Positions 45,634-55,340 of a stretch of DNA of 64,000 nucleotides are shown here, in pieces. The notes below the pieces were generated by a model. That model did no database searches, was not told the origin of the DNA, and worked only from the letters and a program-made list of their open reading frames with translations. Positions within the stretch are counted from its first letter, which is position 1, and every line of letters starts with the position of its first letter. The translations under genes and the position numbers were made by a program. Origin of the DNA: Clostridium sp. LS (lineage in GTDB: Bacteria; Bacillota; Clostridia; Clostridiales; Clostridiaceae); assembly GCF_002760435.1 (NCBI RefSeq), contig NZ_AUUU01000046.1:85879-149878 (forward strand). The letters are read 5' to 3'.

Positions 45634-46257
45634 TTAGTCCTCATCTTTATCAGAATATAATCCTTTTTCATAAATAATATCTACAACTTTTTGGGGAACA
45701 AAAAAATCTATTCTCTTATTATGTTTTACTAATTCTCTTATTTCAGTTGAAGATATTTCTAGTCGTTTTAAATCTAAGATTATTATTTTCCCATTATACT
45801 TCTTTTCTATTATTTGTTTTCTCTCTAACATTTCTGTTTTGCTAATACCGCCTCTCGAAAAAACCACAAGTGTAGCTAAAGAAAAAATTCTTTGAACTTC
45901 TCTCCATTTTTCCATGTTAAATAAACAGTCTGCTCCCGTTATAAAAAAAAGTTCTTTTTCTTCATCATGAATATTTTCTTTAAAATATTCCAATGTTTCA
46001 TAAGTAAAGCTAAGACCTCCTTTTTCAATTTCATAATCTGAAATTGAAAATTCACTAAAAGGCTCGATTGCCGCTTTAACCATATCATATCTCAATTTAG
46101 GGTCGGTAATCATACTATCAGCCTTAAGCGGCTGAGTGCCTGCAGGCATAAAAACTACTTCATCCAAATCTAACTGTTCCTTAGCTTCATAAGCTATATA
46201 TAAATGTGCATAATGTATAGGATCAAAAGTCCCACCTATTATACCATATCGTTTCAT
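45634..46257 (-). CDS. nadD: Nicotinate-nucleotide adenylyltransferase
   Basis: 207 residues. GIIGGTFDPIHYAHLYIA is the nucleotidyltransferase HxGH-type motif (here HYAH), MPAGTQPLK is the usual substrate loop, and LEISSTEIRELVK is the C-terminal ISST motif. It makes nicotinate adenine dinucleotide in NAD synthesis. It is separated from yhbY by a terminator, so nadD-yqeK-LCP form their own unit. Confidence 0.95.
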   Translation of the reverse strand: MKRYGIIGGTFDPIHYAHLYIAYEAKEQLDLDEVVFMPAGTQPLKADSMITDPKLRYDMVKAAIEPFSEFSISDYEIEKGGLSFTYETLEYFKENIHDEEKELFFITGADCLFNMEKWREVQRIFSLATLVVFSRGGISKTEMLERKQIIEKKYNGKIIILDLKRLEISSTEIRELVKHNKRIDFFVPQKVVDIIYEKGLYSDKDED

Positions 46258-46359
46258 AAGCTTTCCTCCAAAAGTAAACTAACTTGGATTAAAAATTCCT
46301 TTCTTATTATATCATGAAGTATACTTAAATATTATTTTTAATATCTTAAATTTGTAAAA

Positions 46360-46391
46360 AAAGAAGGCTATCAAAATGAAGCCTTTCTTTA
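46360..46391 (-). terminator. Terminator of yhbY
   Basis: AAGAAGGCT and AGCCTTTCTT pair with one bulged base (46361-46369 and 46380-46389); on the minus strand a T-run follows. It lies 12 nt after the yhbY stop. Confidence 0.75.
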
Positions 46392-46402
46392 TTCTATAGA
46401 AT

Positions 46403-46705
46403 TTATTTAGTTGGTAATTCAATTTTTCTCTTTTTTATATTACTTGACTGCTTATATAAAACTATCTTATTACCGATTGCTTGAATTCCTTCACACTTAA
46501 TCGCTTTACAAATCATATCTGAAGTTTCTCTGCTATCTAATCCGCTATTTTCTAATACTTTGATCTTAATTAATTCTCTAGCCTCTAAAGCCTGTGAAAC
46601 TTGAATTAAAAAATTTTCTTCAACACCGTTTTTACCTATTTGAAATATTGGTGTTAAGCTATTAGCTAAACCTCTTAAATAAGCTCTTTGTTTTCCTGTT
46701 ATCAT
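46403..46705 (-). CDS. yhbY: YhbY/CRM-domain RNA-binding protein
   Basis: 100 residues. TGKQRAYLRGLANSLTPIFQIGKNGV, then LIKIKVLENSG and AIGNKIVLYKQS are the CRM domain of YhbY, a ribosome-assembly factor that binds pre-50S particles. AGGAGGA precedes ATG. It follows obg after a repeat-rich gap. Confidence 0.93.
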   Translation of the reverse strand: MITGKQRAYLRGLANSLTPIFQIGKNGVEENFLIQVSQALEARELIKIKVLENSGLDSRETSDMICKAIKCEGIQAIGNKIVLYKQSSNIKKRKIELPTK

Positions 46706-46755
46706 TTTTTCTTCCTCCTAAATTCTTGTATTAAAATTATCCCCGGGGGATTTTT

Positions 46756-46888
46756 TCAGTTTACAGTTAACAATTTGCAGTTAACAGTTAAGGATAAAAT
46801 CCCTATGGGATTTTTTAATTTATATTTTTGAAAAGCCTGTAGCTTTTCTTCCTTAGCTGTAAATTGGCAACTGTGAACTGTAAACTGA
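46756..46888. repeat. 133-bp element with 13-bp terminal inverted repeats and nested hairpins
   Basis: TCAGTTTACAGTT (46756-46768) and AACTGTAAACTGA (46876-46888) are exact inverted copies. Between them lie CAGTTAACA direct repeats, ATCCC-TAT-GGGAT followed by T-runs, and AAAAGC/GCTTTT. The right end abuts the obg stop codon (46891-46889). It looks like a miniature non-autonomous repeat that also supplies a terminator to obg. Confidence 0.6.
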
Positions 46889-48441
<1,553 letters not shown>

Positions 48442-48472
48442 AAAAAAAGCACTCTTAACTAAGAGTGCTTTT
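48442..48472 (-). terminator. Terminator of the rplU-prp-rpmA operon
   Basis: AGCACTCTTA and TAAGAGTGCT-type arms (48449-48458 and 48460-48470) with a T-run on the minus strand (to 48442). It lies 12 nt after the rpmA stop. Confidence 0.88.
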
Positions 48473-48483
48473 CTCTAAAATAA

Positions 48484-48783
48484 TTATTCAGCTATTGCTT
48501 CAACGTCTACTGGGTAAACACTTGCTTTCTTCTTATCTCTACCAAGTCTTTCGAATTTAACAACTCCATCAACTTTAGCAAATAAAGTATCGTCCTTACC
48601 TCTTCCAACATTTTCACCTGGATGAATTTTAGTTCCTCTTTGTCTTACAAGAATGTTTCCAGCAAGAACAAATTCTCCATCAGCAGATTTAACTCCTAAT
48701 CTCTTTGCTTCAGAGTCTCTACCATTCTTAGAACTACCAACTCCCTTTTTGTGAGCGAATAATTGAAGGTTCATAATTAGCAT
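48484..48783 (-). CDS. rpmA: Ribosomal protein L27 with cleavable leader
   Basis: 99 residues. L27 core [21 protein letters not shown] and [19 protein letters not shown] nine-residue extension MLIMNLQLF precedes AHKKG; in Firmicutes this is removed by the protease Prp, whose gene lies just upstream. AGGAGGTG with 7-nt spacing supports ATG 48783. Confidence 0.97.
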   Translation of the reverse strand: MLIMNLQLFAHKKGVGSSKNGRDSEAKRLGVKSADGEFVLAGNILVRQRGTKIHPGENVGRGKDDTLFAKVDGVVKFERLGRDKKKASVYPVDVEAIAE

Positions 48784-48787
48784 GTGA

Positions 48788-49174
48788 CTACACCTCCTCT
48801 TTTATTAAAGTTATATATTCTTTACGTCTTTTAATTCCAAACGTTTCATCTAAACTTAAAATTACACTTTCCAAGCTTTTTTCAAAAGTTTTTAATAAAA
48901 CTTGCGCTTGTTCTAATTCTTCTAGATTAAAATCTACAAGATCTAGTTTTAAGTATCCATCACCAATTTCATATGTTGAATTGAGCTTTAACACCTCATC
49001 CAAACCAATAAGCACGCTTTGAGAAAGCACCGAGACAGAGTTACAAACCATGTCAAATGTTTCACCTACTAATGCGACATCATTACGAAAATCACGATCA
49101 GCTGGCAATGCGTGGTTATCTATTATAAAACTAACAATATTACCTTTGTGTTGATTAATTTTTACTTTAATCAT
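48788..49174 (-). CDS. prp: Ribosomal-processing cysteine protease Prp
   Basis: 128 residues. The His in DNHALPAD and the Cys in [14 protein letters not shown] are the expected catalytic pair of Prp, which cuts the L27 leader. It sits between rplU and rpmA with 4 nt on each side, the standard arrangement. Confidence 0.92.
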   Translation of the reverse strand: MIKVKINQHKGNIVSFIIDNHALPADRDFRNDVALVGETFDMVCNSVSVLSQSVLIGLDEVLKLNSTYEIGDGYLKLDLVDFNLEELEQAQVLLKTFEKSLESVILSLDETFGIKRRKEYITLIKEEV

Positions 49175-49178
49175 AATA

Positions 49179-49490
49179 TTAAGCTTCGATTTTTTCGATT
49201 ACTAGCTTAGTGTAAGGTTGTCTGTGTCCATTCTTTCTTCTATAGTCCTTTTTAGACTTATATTTGAAAACTACAACTTTCTTTGCCTTACCTTGTGCTG
49301 CAACCTTAGCTACAACTTTAGCTCCTTCAACTACTGGTGCACCAACTTTGATACCTGCGTCAGTTCCTACAGCTAAAACTTCGTTTAATTCTACTGTTGA
49401 GTCAACATCAGCGTTAAGTTTTTCAACGTATATTACGTCTCCTTCTTGAACCCTGTATTGTTTTCCTCCTGTTGCTAATACTGCGTACAT
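49179..49490 (-). CDS. rplU: Ribosomal protein L21
   Basis: 103 residues: [24 protein letters not shown], and near the end [20 protein letters not shown], diagnostic for L21. GGAGGTG precedes the ATG. First gene of the L21-Prp-L27 operon, preceded by a structured leader. Confidence 0.97.
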   Translation of the reverse strand: MYAVLATGGKQYRVQEGDVIYVEKLNADVDSTVELNEVLAVGTDAGIKVGAPVVEGAKVVAKVAAQGKAKKVVVFKYKSKKDYRRKNGHRQPYTKLVIEKIEA

Positions 49491-49493
49491 TAA

Positions 49494-49592
49494 AACACCT
49501 CCTCATAACGGTCTCGCCACTTTTGGTACAAAGATTTAACTTTGTTTTATATTAAAACCTTACGTGCGCGGTCTACAAAAGCCAGTTTACCA
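49494..49592 (-). ncRNA. L21 leader RNA
   Basis: The minus-strand leader contains GTAGACCGCGCACGTAAGG and, nearer the gene, GCGAGACCGTTATGAGGAGG. The repeated AGACCG core and position match the conserved L21 leader that is thought to be bound by the ribosomal protein for feedback control. Confidence 0.75.
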
Positions 49593-49643
49593 CATTTTTT
49601 CTCTCATGTAAAGAAAAAATGAAAAATTTAATTATTAATCATT

Positions 49644-51092
49644 TTAGCATTTCTCTATAACTGTTACTTTATAATCTTTCAAATTATCCTTCTGCGCTTG
49701 AAATATTAACGGCTCAATTTTATAGCCTTCAATATTATCCACATAATTTAAATATATTTCTTTATCTAATGCATCTATTTCTTTTATAAAATCAAAGATA
49801 TTATCTTTAATTTTGTCTTTATAAACACTATCTACTTCAATATGAAAGCAATTTATTGAGTTTTCTTCCTGCATTCTTATTATCTCGTTCTTTATAAGTC
49901 CTTCAATGTAAGATAACTTTAAAATTATTCCGCGTCCCTTACATAAAGTACATTCTTCTTCCATATACTCATATATACTTTTTCCTTGTCTCTTTCTTGC
50001 AATCTGAACTAAATCCAGTTGAGTAAATGGGAATATTTTCATATTACCCTTATCTTGTTTTAAACTTTCCTTAAGCGCATCCATTACAATATCCTTCTGA
50101 GTTTTATCTCTCATGTCTATGAAGTCTATAACTATAATTCCACTTAAATTTCTCAGTCTAATTTGTTTTCCAATTTCTTTCGCCGCTTCCAAGTTAGTCT
50201 CTAAAATTGTCTTGTTAAAACTTCTTTCTTTAATATTCTTCCCACTATTAACATCAATGACATACATAGCTTCTGTTCTGTCAATTATTATATATCCGCC
50301 ACAAGGCAAATTGACTTTATTATGCCGTAATTTTAGTAATTCTTTTTCTATTTCATAGAAATCAAAGAGTTTCCTATAGCCTTCATATTTTTCCACCTTA
50401 AAATTTTCTTGATCTTTAATAAAATTAAGTATTTTTTCATAATCTATCTCATTATCAACGTAAATTTTTACAGCCTCTTTACCAAAAGAATTCATTAAAA
50501 GTTTTGATAAAGTTAAATCTTCTCCATATAGCTTCTTTAAACCTAAGGAATGTTTCATTTTTCTCTCTATATCTTGAAACACATTATAAAGCTTAGCAAT
50601 TTCCTTCTTGAGAACATCTATATCTACACTAGCACCTTCTGTTCTCACAGTTATGCCTACATCTTTTAAGGGTTCAATATTAATTAAAATTTGATTTTTC
50701 TTTTCTTTATCTTCTATTCTTTTTGAGAATTGTATTCCCTCTTCATAGCAATTTAATACAACATATTTCCCGGGAATTGATACTTTAGCACTTAATTTAG
50801 CTCCCTTATCATTAAGAGGCTCCTTTATAACCTCTACAAGTATGTCATCACCTTTCTTAACTCCCTTAGCCTTTAATTCATCGCTATAATACATATAACC
50901 TTCTTTATCTAACCCTAAATCCACAAATATAGAATTTATCGCTGGAAGTATATTTTTAATTCTTCCTTTATAAATCTCTCCAATTATCGGCTCATCTTTA
51001 TTTTCTTCTACAATACTTTCTATCAATTCTTTATTTGATTTAACAGCTATTCTTAAAATCTTTTCTCTTCTCTCAATAAAAATCTCTTTCAT
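49644..51092 (-). CDS. rng: Ribonuclease E/G family endoribonuclease
   Basis: 482 residues from ATG 51092. An S1-like domain at the N-terminus (IIGEIYKGRIKNILPAINSI, FVDLGLDKEGYM), the catalytic Asp residues in MYVIDVNSGKN and IIVIDFIDMRD, and a zinc-link-type CTLCKGRG. RNase G processes rRNA and mRNA. A longer reading to 51125 runs into the intergenic repeat and is unlikely. Confidence 0.93.
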   Translation of the reverse strand: MKEIFIERREKILRIAVKSNKELIESIVEENKDEPIIGEIYKGRIKNILPAINSIFVDLGLDKEGYMYYSDELKAKGVKKGDDILVEVIKEPLNDKGAKLSAKVSIPGKYVVLNCYEEGIQFSKRIEDKEKKNQILINIEPLKDVGITVRTEGASVDIDVLKKEIAKLYNVFQDIERKMKHSLGLKKLYGEDLTLSKLLMNSFGKEAVKIYVDNEIDYEKILNFIKDQENFKVEKYEGYRKLFDFYEIEKELLKLRHNKVNLPCGGYIIIDRTEAMYVIDVNSGKNIKERSFNKTILETNLEAAKEIGKQIRLRNLSGIIVIDFIDMRDKTQKDIVMDALKESLKQDKGNMKIFPFTQLDLVQIARKRQGKSIYEYMEEECTLCKGRGIILKLSYIEGLIKNEIIRMQEENSINCFHIEVDSVYKDKIKDNIFDFIKEIDALDKEIYLNYVDNIEGYKIEPLIFQAQKDNLKDYKVTVIEKC

Positions 51093-51114
51093 TTTATAAC
51101 ACATCCTAGTCAAT

Positions 51115-51187
51115 GCACAATTCACAGTTAATTATACAAAATTACGAATCAAAACTCATAATTGTGCCTAATTACTGTGAATTATGC
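51115..51187. repeat. 73-bp imperfect palindrome between rng and the DUF2344 gene
   Basis: GCACAATTCACAGTTAATTA (51115-51134) is matched in inverse by the string at 51169-51187 with one substitution and one gap. An internal GCACAATT/AATTGTGC pair (51115-51122, 51160-51167) offers a second fold. It shares ACAGTTAA with the 46.8-kb element, so the two may be one family. Confidence 0.5.
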
Positions 51188-51232
51188 TTTATATATTAAA
51201 TTATCTTACTCAATATTTATACTTAATAAAAT

Positions 51233-51952
51233 TTATATACATTTATATAATGGAACAAGTTTATTGTTCTTGTAAAAGTACATTTCTTCTCTTTTTATAT
51301 TAACAAATGAATCCAAAAGTGCATTTGAAGTTTTTTCTTGAATATAGCTGACTAGTAAATCTGCGCTTAAATGCTCTCTACTTCCTGTGCTAATTACTAC
51401 GTTAAGAATTAAAAATTCATCCTTAATCCAAAAACTAAATTCCTTAACTAAAGGTCTTATATTGATTTCTCTTTCACCTTTTTTACTTTTCTTTATTGTT
51501 TTCCATTCACTAATTTCTAAAAGTTTATTGACTTCCTCTTCTAAATTTGAAGCATCAGAATACTTAATTTTTATAGTATATCTTGCTGCATCAATCAGCG
51601 CCATAGCTTGTGGCACTTTCTTTTCACCTATAGTATAAGGAATTGCAAGTGCACTTATATATTTTATCCCGCTTGGTGCAGTTTTATTTAATTTATCCAC
51701 AATTTCCTTTTCATCCATTTCAGTTGTTAACACCATATCCATATATTCACCACTTGAATATACTCCAACTGATAGAGGCTGAGCTATTGATGTATTCATA
51801 TGTGGATTAAAACCTTGAGAATATTCTATAGGAAGTTCTGCTCTTCTAATATTTTTTTGAATAGTTTTAAGAACATCTAAATGAGATATAAACTTAATAT
51901 TTTCCTCTTTAGTAAATTTAGTTAGGTAACGCAATTTCAAAACACTCCCCAT
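51233..51952 (-). CDS. TIGR03936/DUF2344 radical-SAM-associated protein
   Basis: 239 residues. IKFISHLDVLKTIQKNIRRAELPI, YSQGFNPHMNTSIAQPLSVG and SGEYMDMVL are the DUF2344 signature. The protein is the constant partner of the TIGR03960 radical SAM enzyme, whose gene overlaps its start by 35 nt. In some bacteria the two domains are fused. Substrate unknown; a tRNA or ribosome modification is often suggested. Confidence 0.9.
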   Translation of the reverse strand: MGSVLKLRYLTKFTKEENIKFISHLDVLKTIQKNIRRAELPIEYSQGFNPHMNTSIAQPLSVGVYSSGEYMDMVLTTEMDEKEIVDKLNKTAPSGIKYISALAIPYTIGEKKVPQAMALIDAARYTIKIKYSDASNLEEEVNKLLEISEWKTIKKSKKGEREINIRPLVKEFSFWIKDEFLILNVVISTGSREHLSADLLVSYIQEKTSNALLDSFVNIKREEMYFYKNNKLVPLYKCI

Positions 51953-53768
51953 TCTTAAAGTTTACATTAAATCCACATCCTGTACATCCTTCTCTACAGT
52001 TTTGTGTTAACTCCGCATTTTTAGCTTTTTCATTTTCTATTTCTAAATATTTTCTATTTACTCCGATATCAATGAAATCCCATGGTAATACTTCATCATA
52101 AGCTCTTTCCCTATAAGCATAGAAGTCTACAGTTAAATTACATTCTTTCATCGCTTCCATCCATATATCAAACTTGAAGTGTTGATCCCATCCGTCAAAT
52201 CTAGCACCTTTTTCAAAAGCTTTAATTAATACATCACATAATCTTCTATCCCCTCTTGCAAATACAGATTCCATTACAGAGGTTTTTTGTTCATGATAAT
52301 TATAAACTATACATTTAGATTTAATTGAAGATTTAACAGCTTTAATTTTTTCAGTGACGTCTTCAAATCTCGCCATTGGTGCCCATTGGAATGGTGTGAA
52401 TGGCTTAGGTACAAGTATTGATGTACTTACTGTGAGTCTTAAGCCTTTATTATTATTCACCTTATTAGGCACTTGCTTATATCTATATACAATTTTTTCT
52501 GCAAGACTTCCAATTCCTTTGCAGTCTTCTAATTCTTCATAAGGAAGACCAATCATAAAATAAAGCTTAAGAGTCTTCCAGCCTGCTTCAAAAGCACTAG
52601 TTGCAGCTTCAAGGATTCTTTCTTCAGTTAACCCCTTATTTATTATATCCCTCATCCTTTGCGATCCTGCTTCCGGAGCAAAAGTTAAGCCTGTTTTTCT
52701 TACTTTTTGAATATCCTTAAGTAAGTCAACCGAAAAAGCATCTACTCTAATTGATGGAAGAGCCACTCCAACTCTATTCTCCTGATGCTCTTCCATTAAA
52801 TCTTCTATTAGTCCTTTAATATCCGAATAATCACAAGTACTTAATGATGAAAGAGAGATTTCCTCATAGCCTGTATTTTTAACTAATTCTCTAGCTAGAT
52901 TTTTTAAATCCTCTCTAGTTTTTTCTCTAATCGGTCTATAAATCATCCCAGCTTGGCAAAATCTACAACCATTTGTACATCCTCTAAATAATTCTAAAAC
53001 AATTCTGTCATGAACAATTTCTGAATATGGAACTATTATACTTGTTGGAAAATCTACTTTAGTATAATCATTTATTATTCTCTTTCTTACAGTCTTAGGT
53101 ACATCATCATACTTTGGTTTAAATTCTTTAATTGTATTATCTTCATTATAAACAACGTCATATAATGAAGGTACGTATATACCTTGAATTTTAGATATTT
53201 CTCTTAAGAATTCCTTCTTATTGCCCTTATACTTTTTATAAACATCTAAAACATCGTTCATCATTTCTTCGCCTTCACCAATTTCAAAGAAATCAACAAT
53301 GTCGTATAACGGTTCTGGATTATATGCACAAGGACCTCCAGACATTACTATAGGTTCATCTTCGCCTCTTTCTGATGCTCTTATAGTGATGCCTGCCATA
53401 TCCAGCATATTTAAAATATTTGTGTAACTCATTTCATATTGAAGAGTGAAGCCTAAAATATCAAACTCTTTTAGAGAATCCTTTGTCTCTAATGTAAACA
53501 ATGAAATATTATTTTTTCTAAGCTGCTCTTCCATGTCTGGCCATGGTGCAAATGATCTTTCGCAATATGTATCGCTTCTTTGATTTATAGTATGATAAAG
53601 TATTCTGCTTCCTAAATGAGACATTCCCACCTCATAAACGTCTGGAAAACAGAATGCAAATCTTATGTCAACTTCCTTTGGATTCTTAACAATCTCATTT
53701 AATTCTCCACCAGTATATCTACTTGGTTTTTCAACTTTAAATAAGATATCATCTGAAATTTTATTCAT
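51918..53768 (-). CDS. TIGR03960 B12-binding radical SAM protein
   Basis: 616 residues. A B12-binding-like N-terminal domain (PDVYEVGMSHLGSRILYHTIN, FDILGFTLQYEMSYTN, VMSGGPCAYNPEPLYD), then the radical SAM cluster LELFRGCTNGCRFCQAGM with the three cysteines. A C-terminal CxxC-type tail ends NCREGCTGCGFN. It works with the DUF2344 protein encoded downstream. Confidence 0.92.
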   Translation of the reverse strand: MNKISDDILFKVEKPSRYTGGELNEIVKNPKEVDIRFAFCFPDVYEVGMSHLGSRILYHTINQRSDTYCERSFAPWPDMEEQLRKNNISLFTLETKDSLKEFDILGFTLQYEMSYTNILNMLDMAGITIRASERGEDEPIVMSGGPCAYNPEPLYDIVDFFEIGEGEEMMNDVLDVYKKYKGNKKEFLREISKIQGIYVPSLYDVVYNEDNTIKEFKPKYDDVPKTVRKRIINDYTKVDFPTSIIVPYSEIVHDRIVLELFRGCTNGCRFCQAGMIYRPIREKTREDLKNLARELVKNTGYEEISLSSLSTCDYSDIKGLIEDLMEEHQENRVGVALPSIRVDAFSVDLLKDIQKVRKTGLTFAPEAGSQRMRDIINKGLTEERILEAATSAFEAGWKTLKLYFMIGLPYEELEDCKGIGSLAEKIVYRYKQVPNKVNNNKGLRLTVSTSILVPKPFTPFQWAPMARFEDVTEKIKAVKSSIKSKCIVYNYHEQKTSVMESVFARGDRRLCDVLIKAFEKGARFDGWDQHFKFDIWMEAMKECNLTVDFYAYRERAYDEVLPWDFIDIGVNRKYLEIENEKAKNAELTQNCREGCTGCGFNVNFKNGECFEIALPN

Positions 53769-53797
53769 TAATAAATTTCCTCCTTAAAGTACACTTT

Positions 53798-53834
53798 CTT
53801 AGGTGGCAGCTTGCCGAAACCAAGTACACCTAAG
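53798..53834 (-). other. Hairpin upstream of the radical SAM gene
   Basis: CTTAGGTG (53798-53805) and CACCTAAG (53827-53834) pair perfectly, with further ACACT/AGTGT pairing outside. It lies in the leader of the TIGR03960 gene, about 30-65 nt before its start, so it could be a regulatory hairpin. No metabolite-binding family is recognised. Confidence 0.4.
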
Positions 53835-53897
53835 TGTAGTTAATTTAACTAAAAACTCCATGCTAGATAATGATTTTTTAATTTTAGCCTTATGCAT

Positions 53898-53942
53898 AAA
53901 TAAAAGAAGTATAAACAATATATACTGCTATACTCCTTATTT
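53898..53942 (-). terminator. Probable terminator of the HipA-like gene
   Basis: AGTATA/TATACT core with AAAT/ATTT outer pairing (53898-53942), imperfect, followed on the minus strand by a T-rich tail. It lies about 110 nt after the HipA-like stop. Confidence 0.45.
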
Positions 53943-54050
53943 ACTCTCCCTATTCTAACACAATTAATTATTATTGGGAATATTCTTGTTATTATCAATA
54001 ATACCCACTAGCGCCATTCCTAAACATGACATTCTATCTTCTATCTATAC

Positions 54051-55181
54051 TCAGTTATTTTTAATTCCGATTAACTCATCGTAATTATTTTTTATTATTC
54101 TAAATACAATGTCCTTAAATCCAGTCTCTTTCTCCAACGTTGGAAACCCTCTTAAAGTATTATCTATAATACTCTCTATTTTATTGAAATTAATTTGGGG
54201 TATGTCATACTTATATTCTTCCAATATAGGCTTATAAGTATTCTTAGTAAATGCAGTTGAATACCAGCTCTTCTCCAATGCTCTATCATTAAGTACTCCT
54301 GAAAATGCTAAATTATTATCAAAATTAGGAGCCAATCCTAAAAGGTCGCCATCTTTTCTTAATATACCAAAATTAAAGGTATGTCTGTCAATGTTATAAC
54401 ATAAAGCGTCCATAAACGTAATATCTAAAAAATCTTTTATATAACCTAATTCTTCTATAATTTTAATAGAATCATCTATACCCCAATAATCTTTAACAAA
54501 GCTAAACATAGGTTCAAAATCAACTTCTCCGCTATTAGTAAAATCTCTGCATCTAACTAATGTTCCCTCATCGATAGCTTCATATTTCACAGCTTTAAAC
54601 CCAAAATCTAACGCTATATTTGAAACCAAAACTTCCGCAAAGTTTTCCTTATAAGAACCTTTTTTTATCATATACCAGTGACCATTAATTAGTCGCCAGC
54701 ATTTTTCAAAACTACCTATGTTAGTAAGTTCAGGAGTAATGTCATCATTACTAAAGTCATTTTCTATTACATTACCATACAAGGCTACAGTATTTAATCC
54801 ATCTGATAATCTATTTCGAACTTCGTTATAAGTTATGTTCTCATTCTCCCACTTTAACCAATAATTATCTGTAATGCTTACCGCTCTAGCTCTAATGACA
54901 ATTTCTTTAGGCACTTCTGATCTAACGCTTAGCCTGCGTCTTACTTGTCTCGAATTTGTTCTATGAGTATCTATTACCCTTGTTTGTAACCATGCTTCAA
55001 AAGCGCCTATTTTTTTATTTATCATTATTATTGGTAATAAATCATCATCCATAGATCTTATTAAATTTGTATCTTTAATCTCAGCTATTTCTTTATCTTT
55101 ATACATTAAATATCCGTTAAATTCATAGTTTTCGTCTTTTGAATATTTGTTTAATATATTAAGTAAATCAACTTTTGACAT
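54051..55181 (-). CDS. HipA-like kinase, no antitoxin neighbour
   Basis: 376 residues. The C-terminal half has the HipA-type catalytic loop CYNIDRHTFNFGIL (N-x-DRH-x-x-N) and a metal-binding PNFDNNLAF. A basic segment THRTNSRQVRRRLSVRS lies near residue 75. HipA kinases phosphorylate translation factors and cause dormancy, but no HipB-type HTH gene is adjacent. Such stand-alone HipA-domain proteins occur in clostridia with unknown targets. Surrounded by chromosomal genes. Confidence 0.75.
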   Translation of the reverse strand: MSKVDLLNILNKYSKDENYEFNGYLMYKDKEIAEIKDTNLIRSMDDDLLPIIMINKKIGAFEAWLQTRVIDTHRTNSRQVRRRLSVRSEVPKEIVIRARAVSITDNYWLKWENENITYNEVRNRLSDGLNTVALYGNVIENDFSNDDITPELTNIGSFEKCWRLINGHWYMIKKGSYKENFAEVLVSNIALDFGFKAVKYEAIDEGTLVRCRDFTNSGEVDFEPMFSFVKDYWGIDDSIKIIEELGYIKDFLDITFMDALCYNIDRHTFNFGILRKDGDLLGLAPNFDNNLAFSGVLNDRALEKSWYSTAFTKNTYKPILEEYKYDIPQINFNKIESIIDNTLRGFPTLEKETGFKDIVFRIIKNNYDELIGIKNN

Positions 55182-55340
55182 ACGCTCCTCCTTCCTTTAT
55201 TTTCCTTTTCTTTTAAATAGTTTACCATACTATTTATTTCTTAAACATGTATACATAAAATTTCTTTAATAAATTTTTTATATAATGCACTTAACTTTAT
55301 TCCAAGTTAAGCAATTTAAAGAGAATTGCACTTTACTTTT

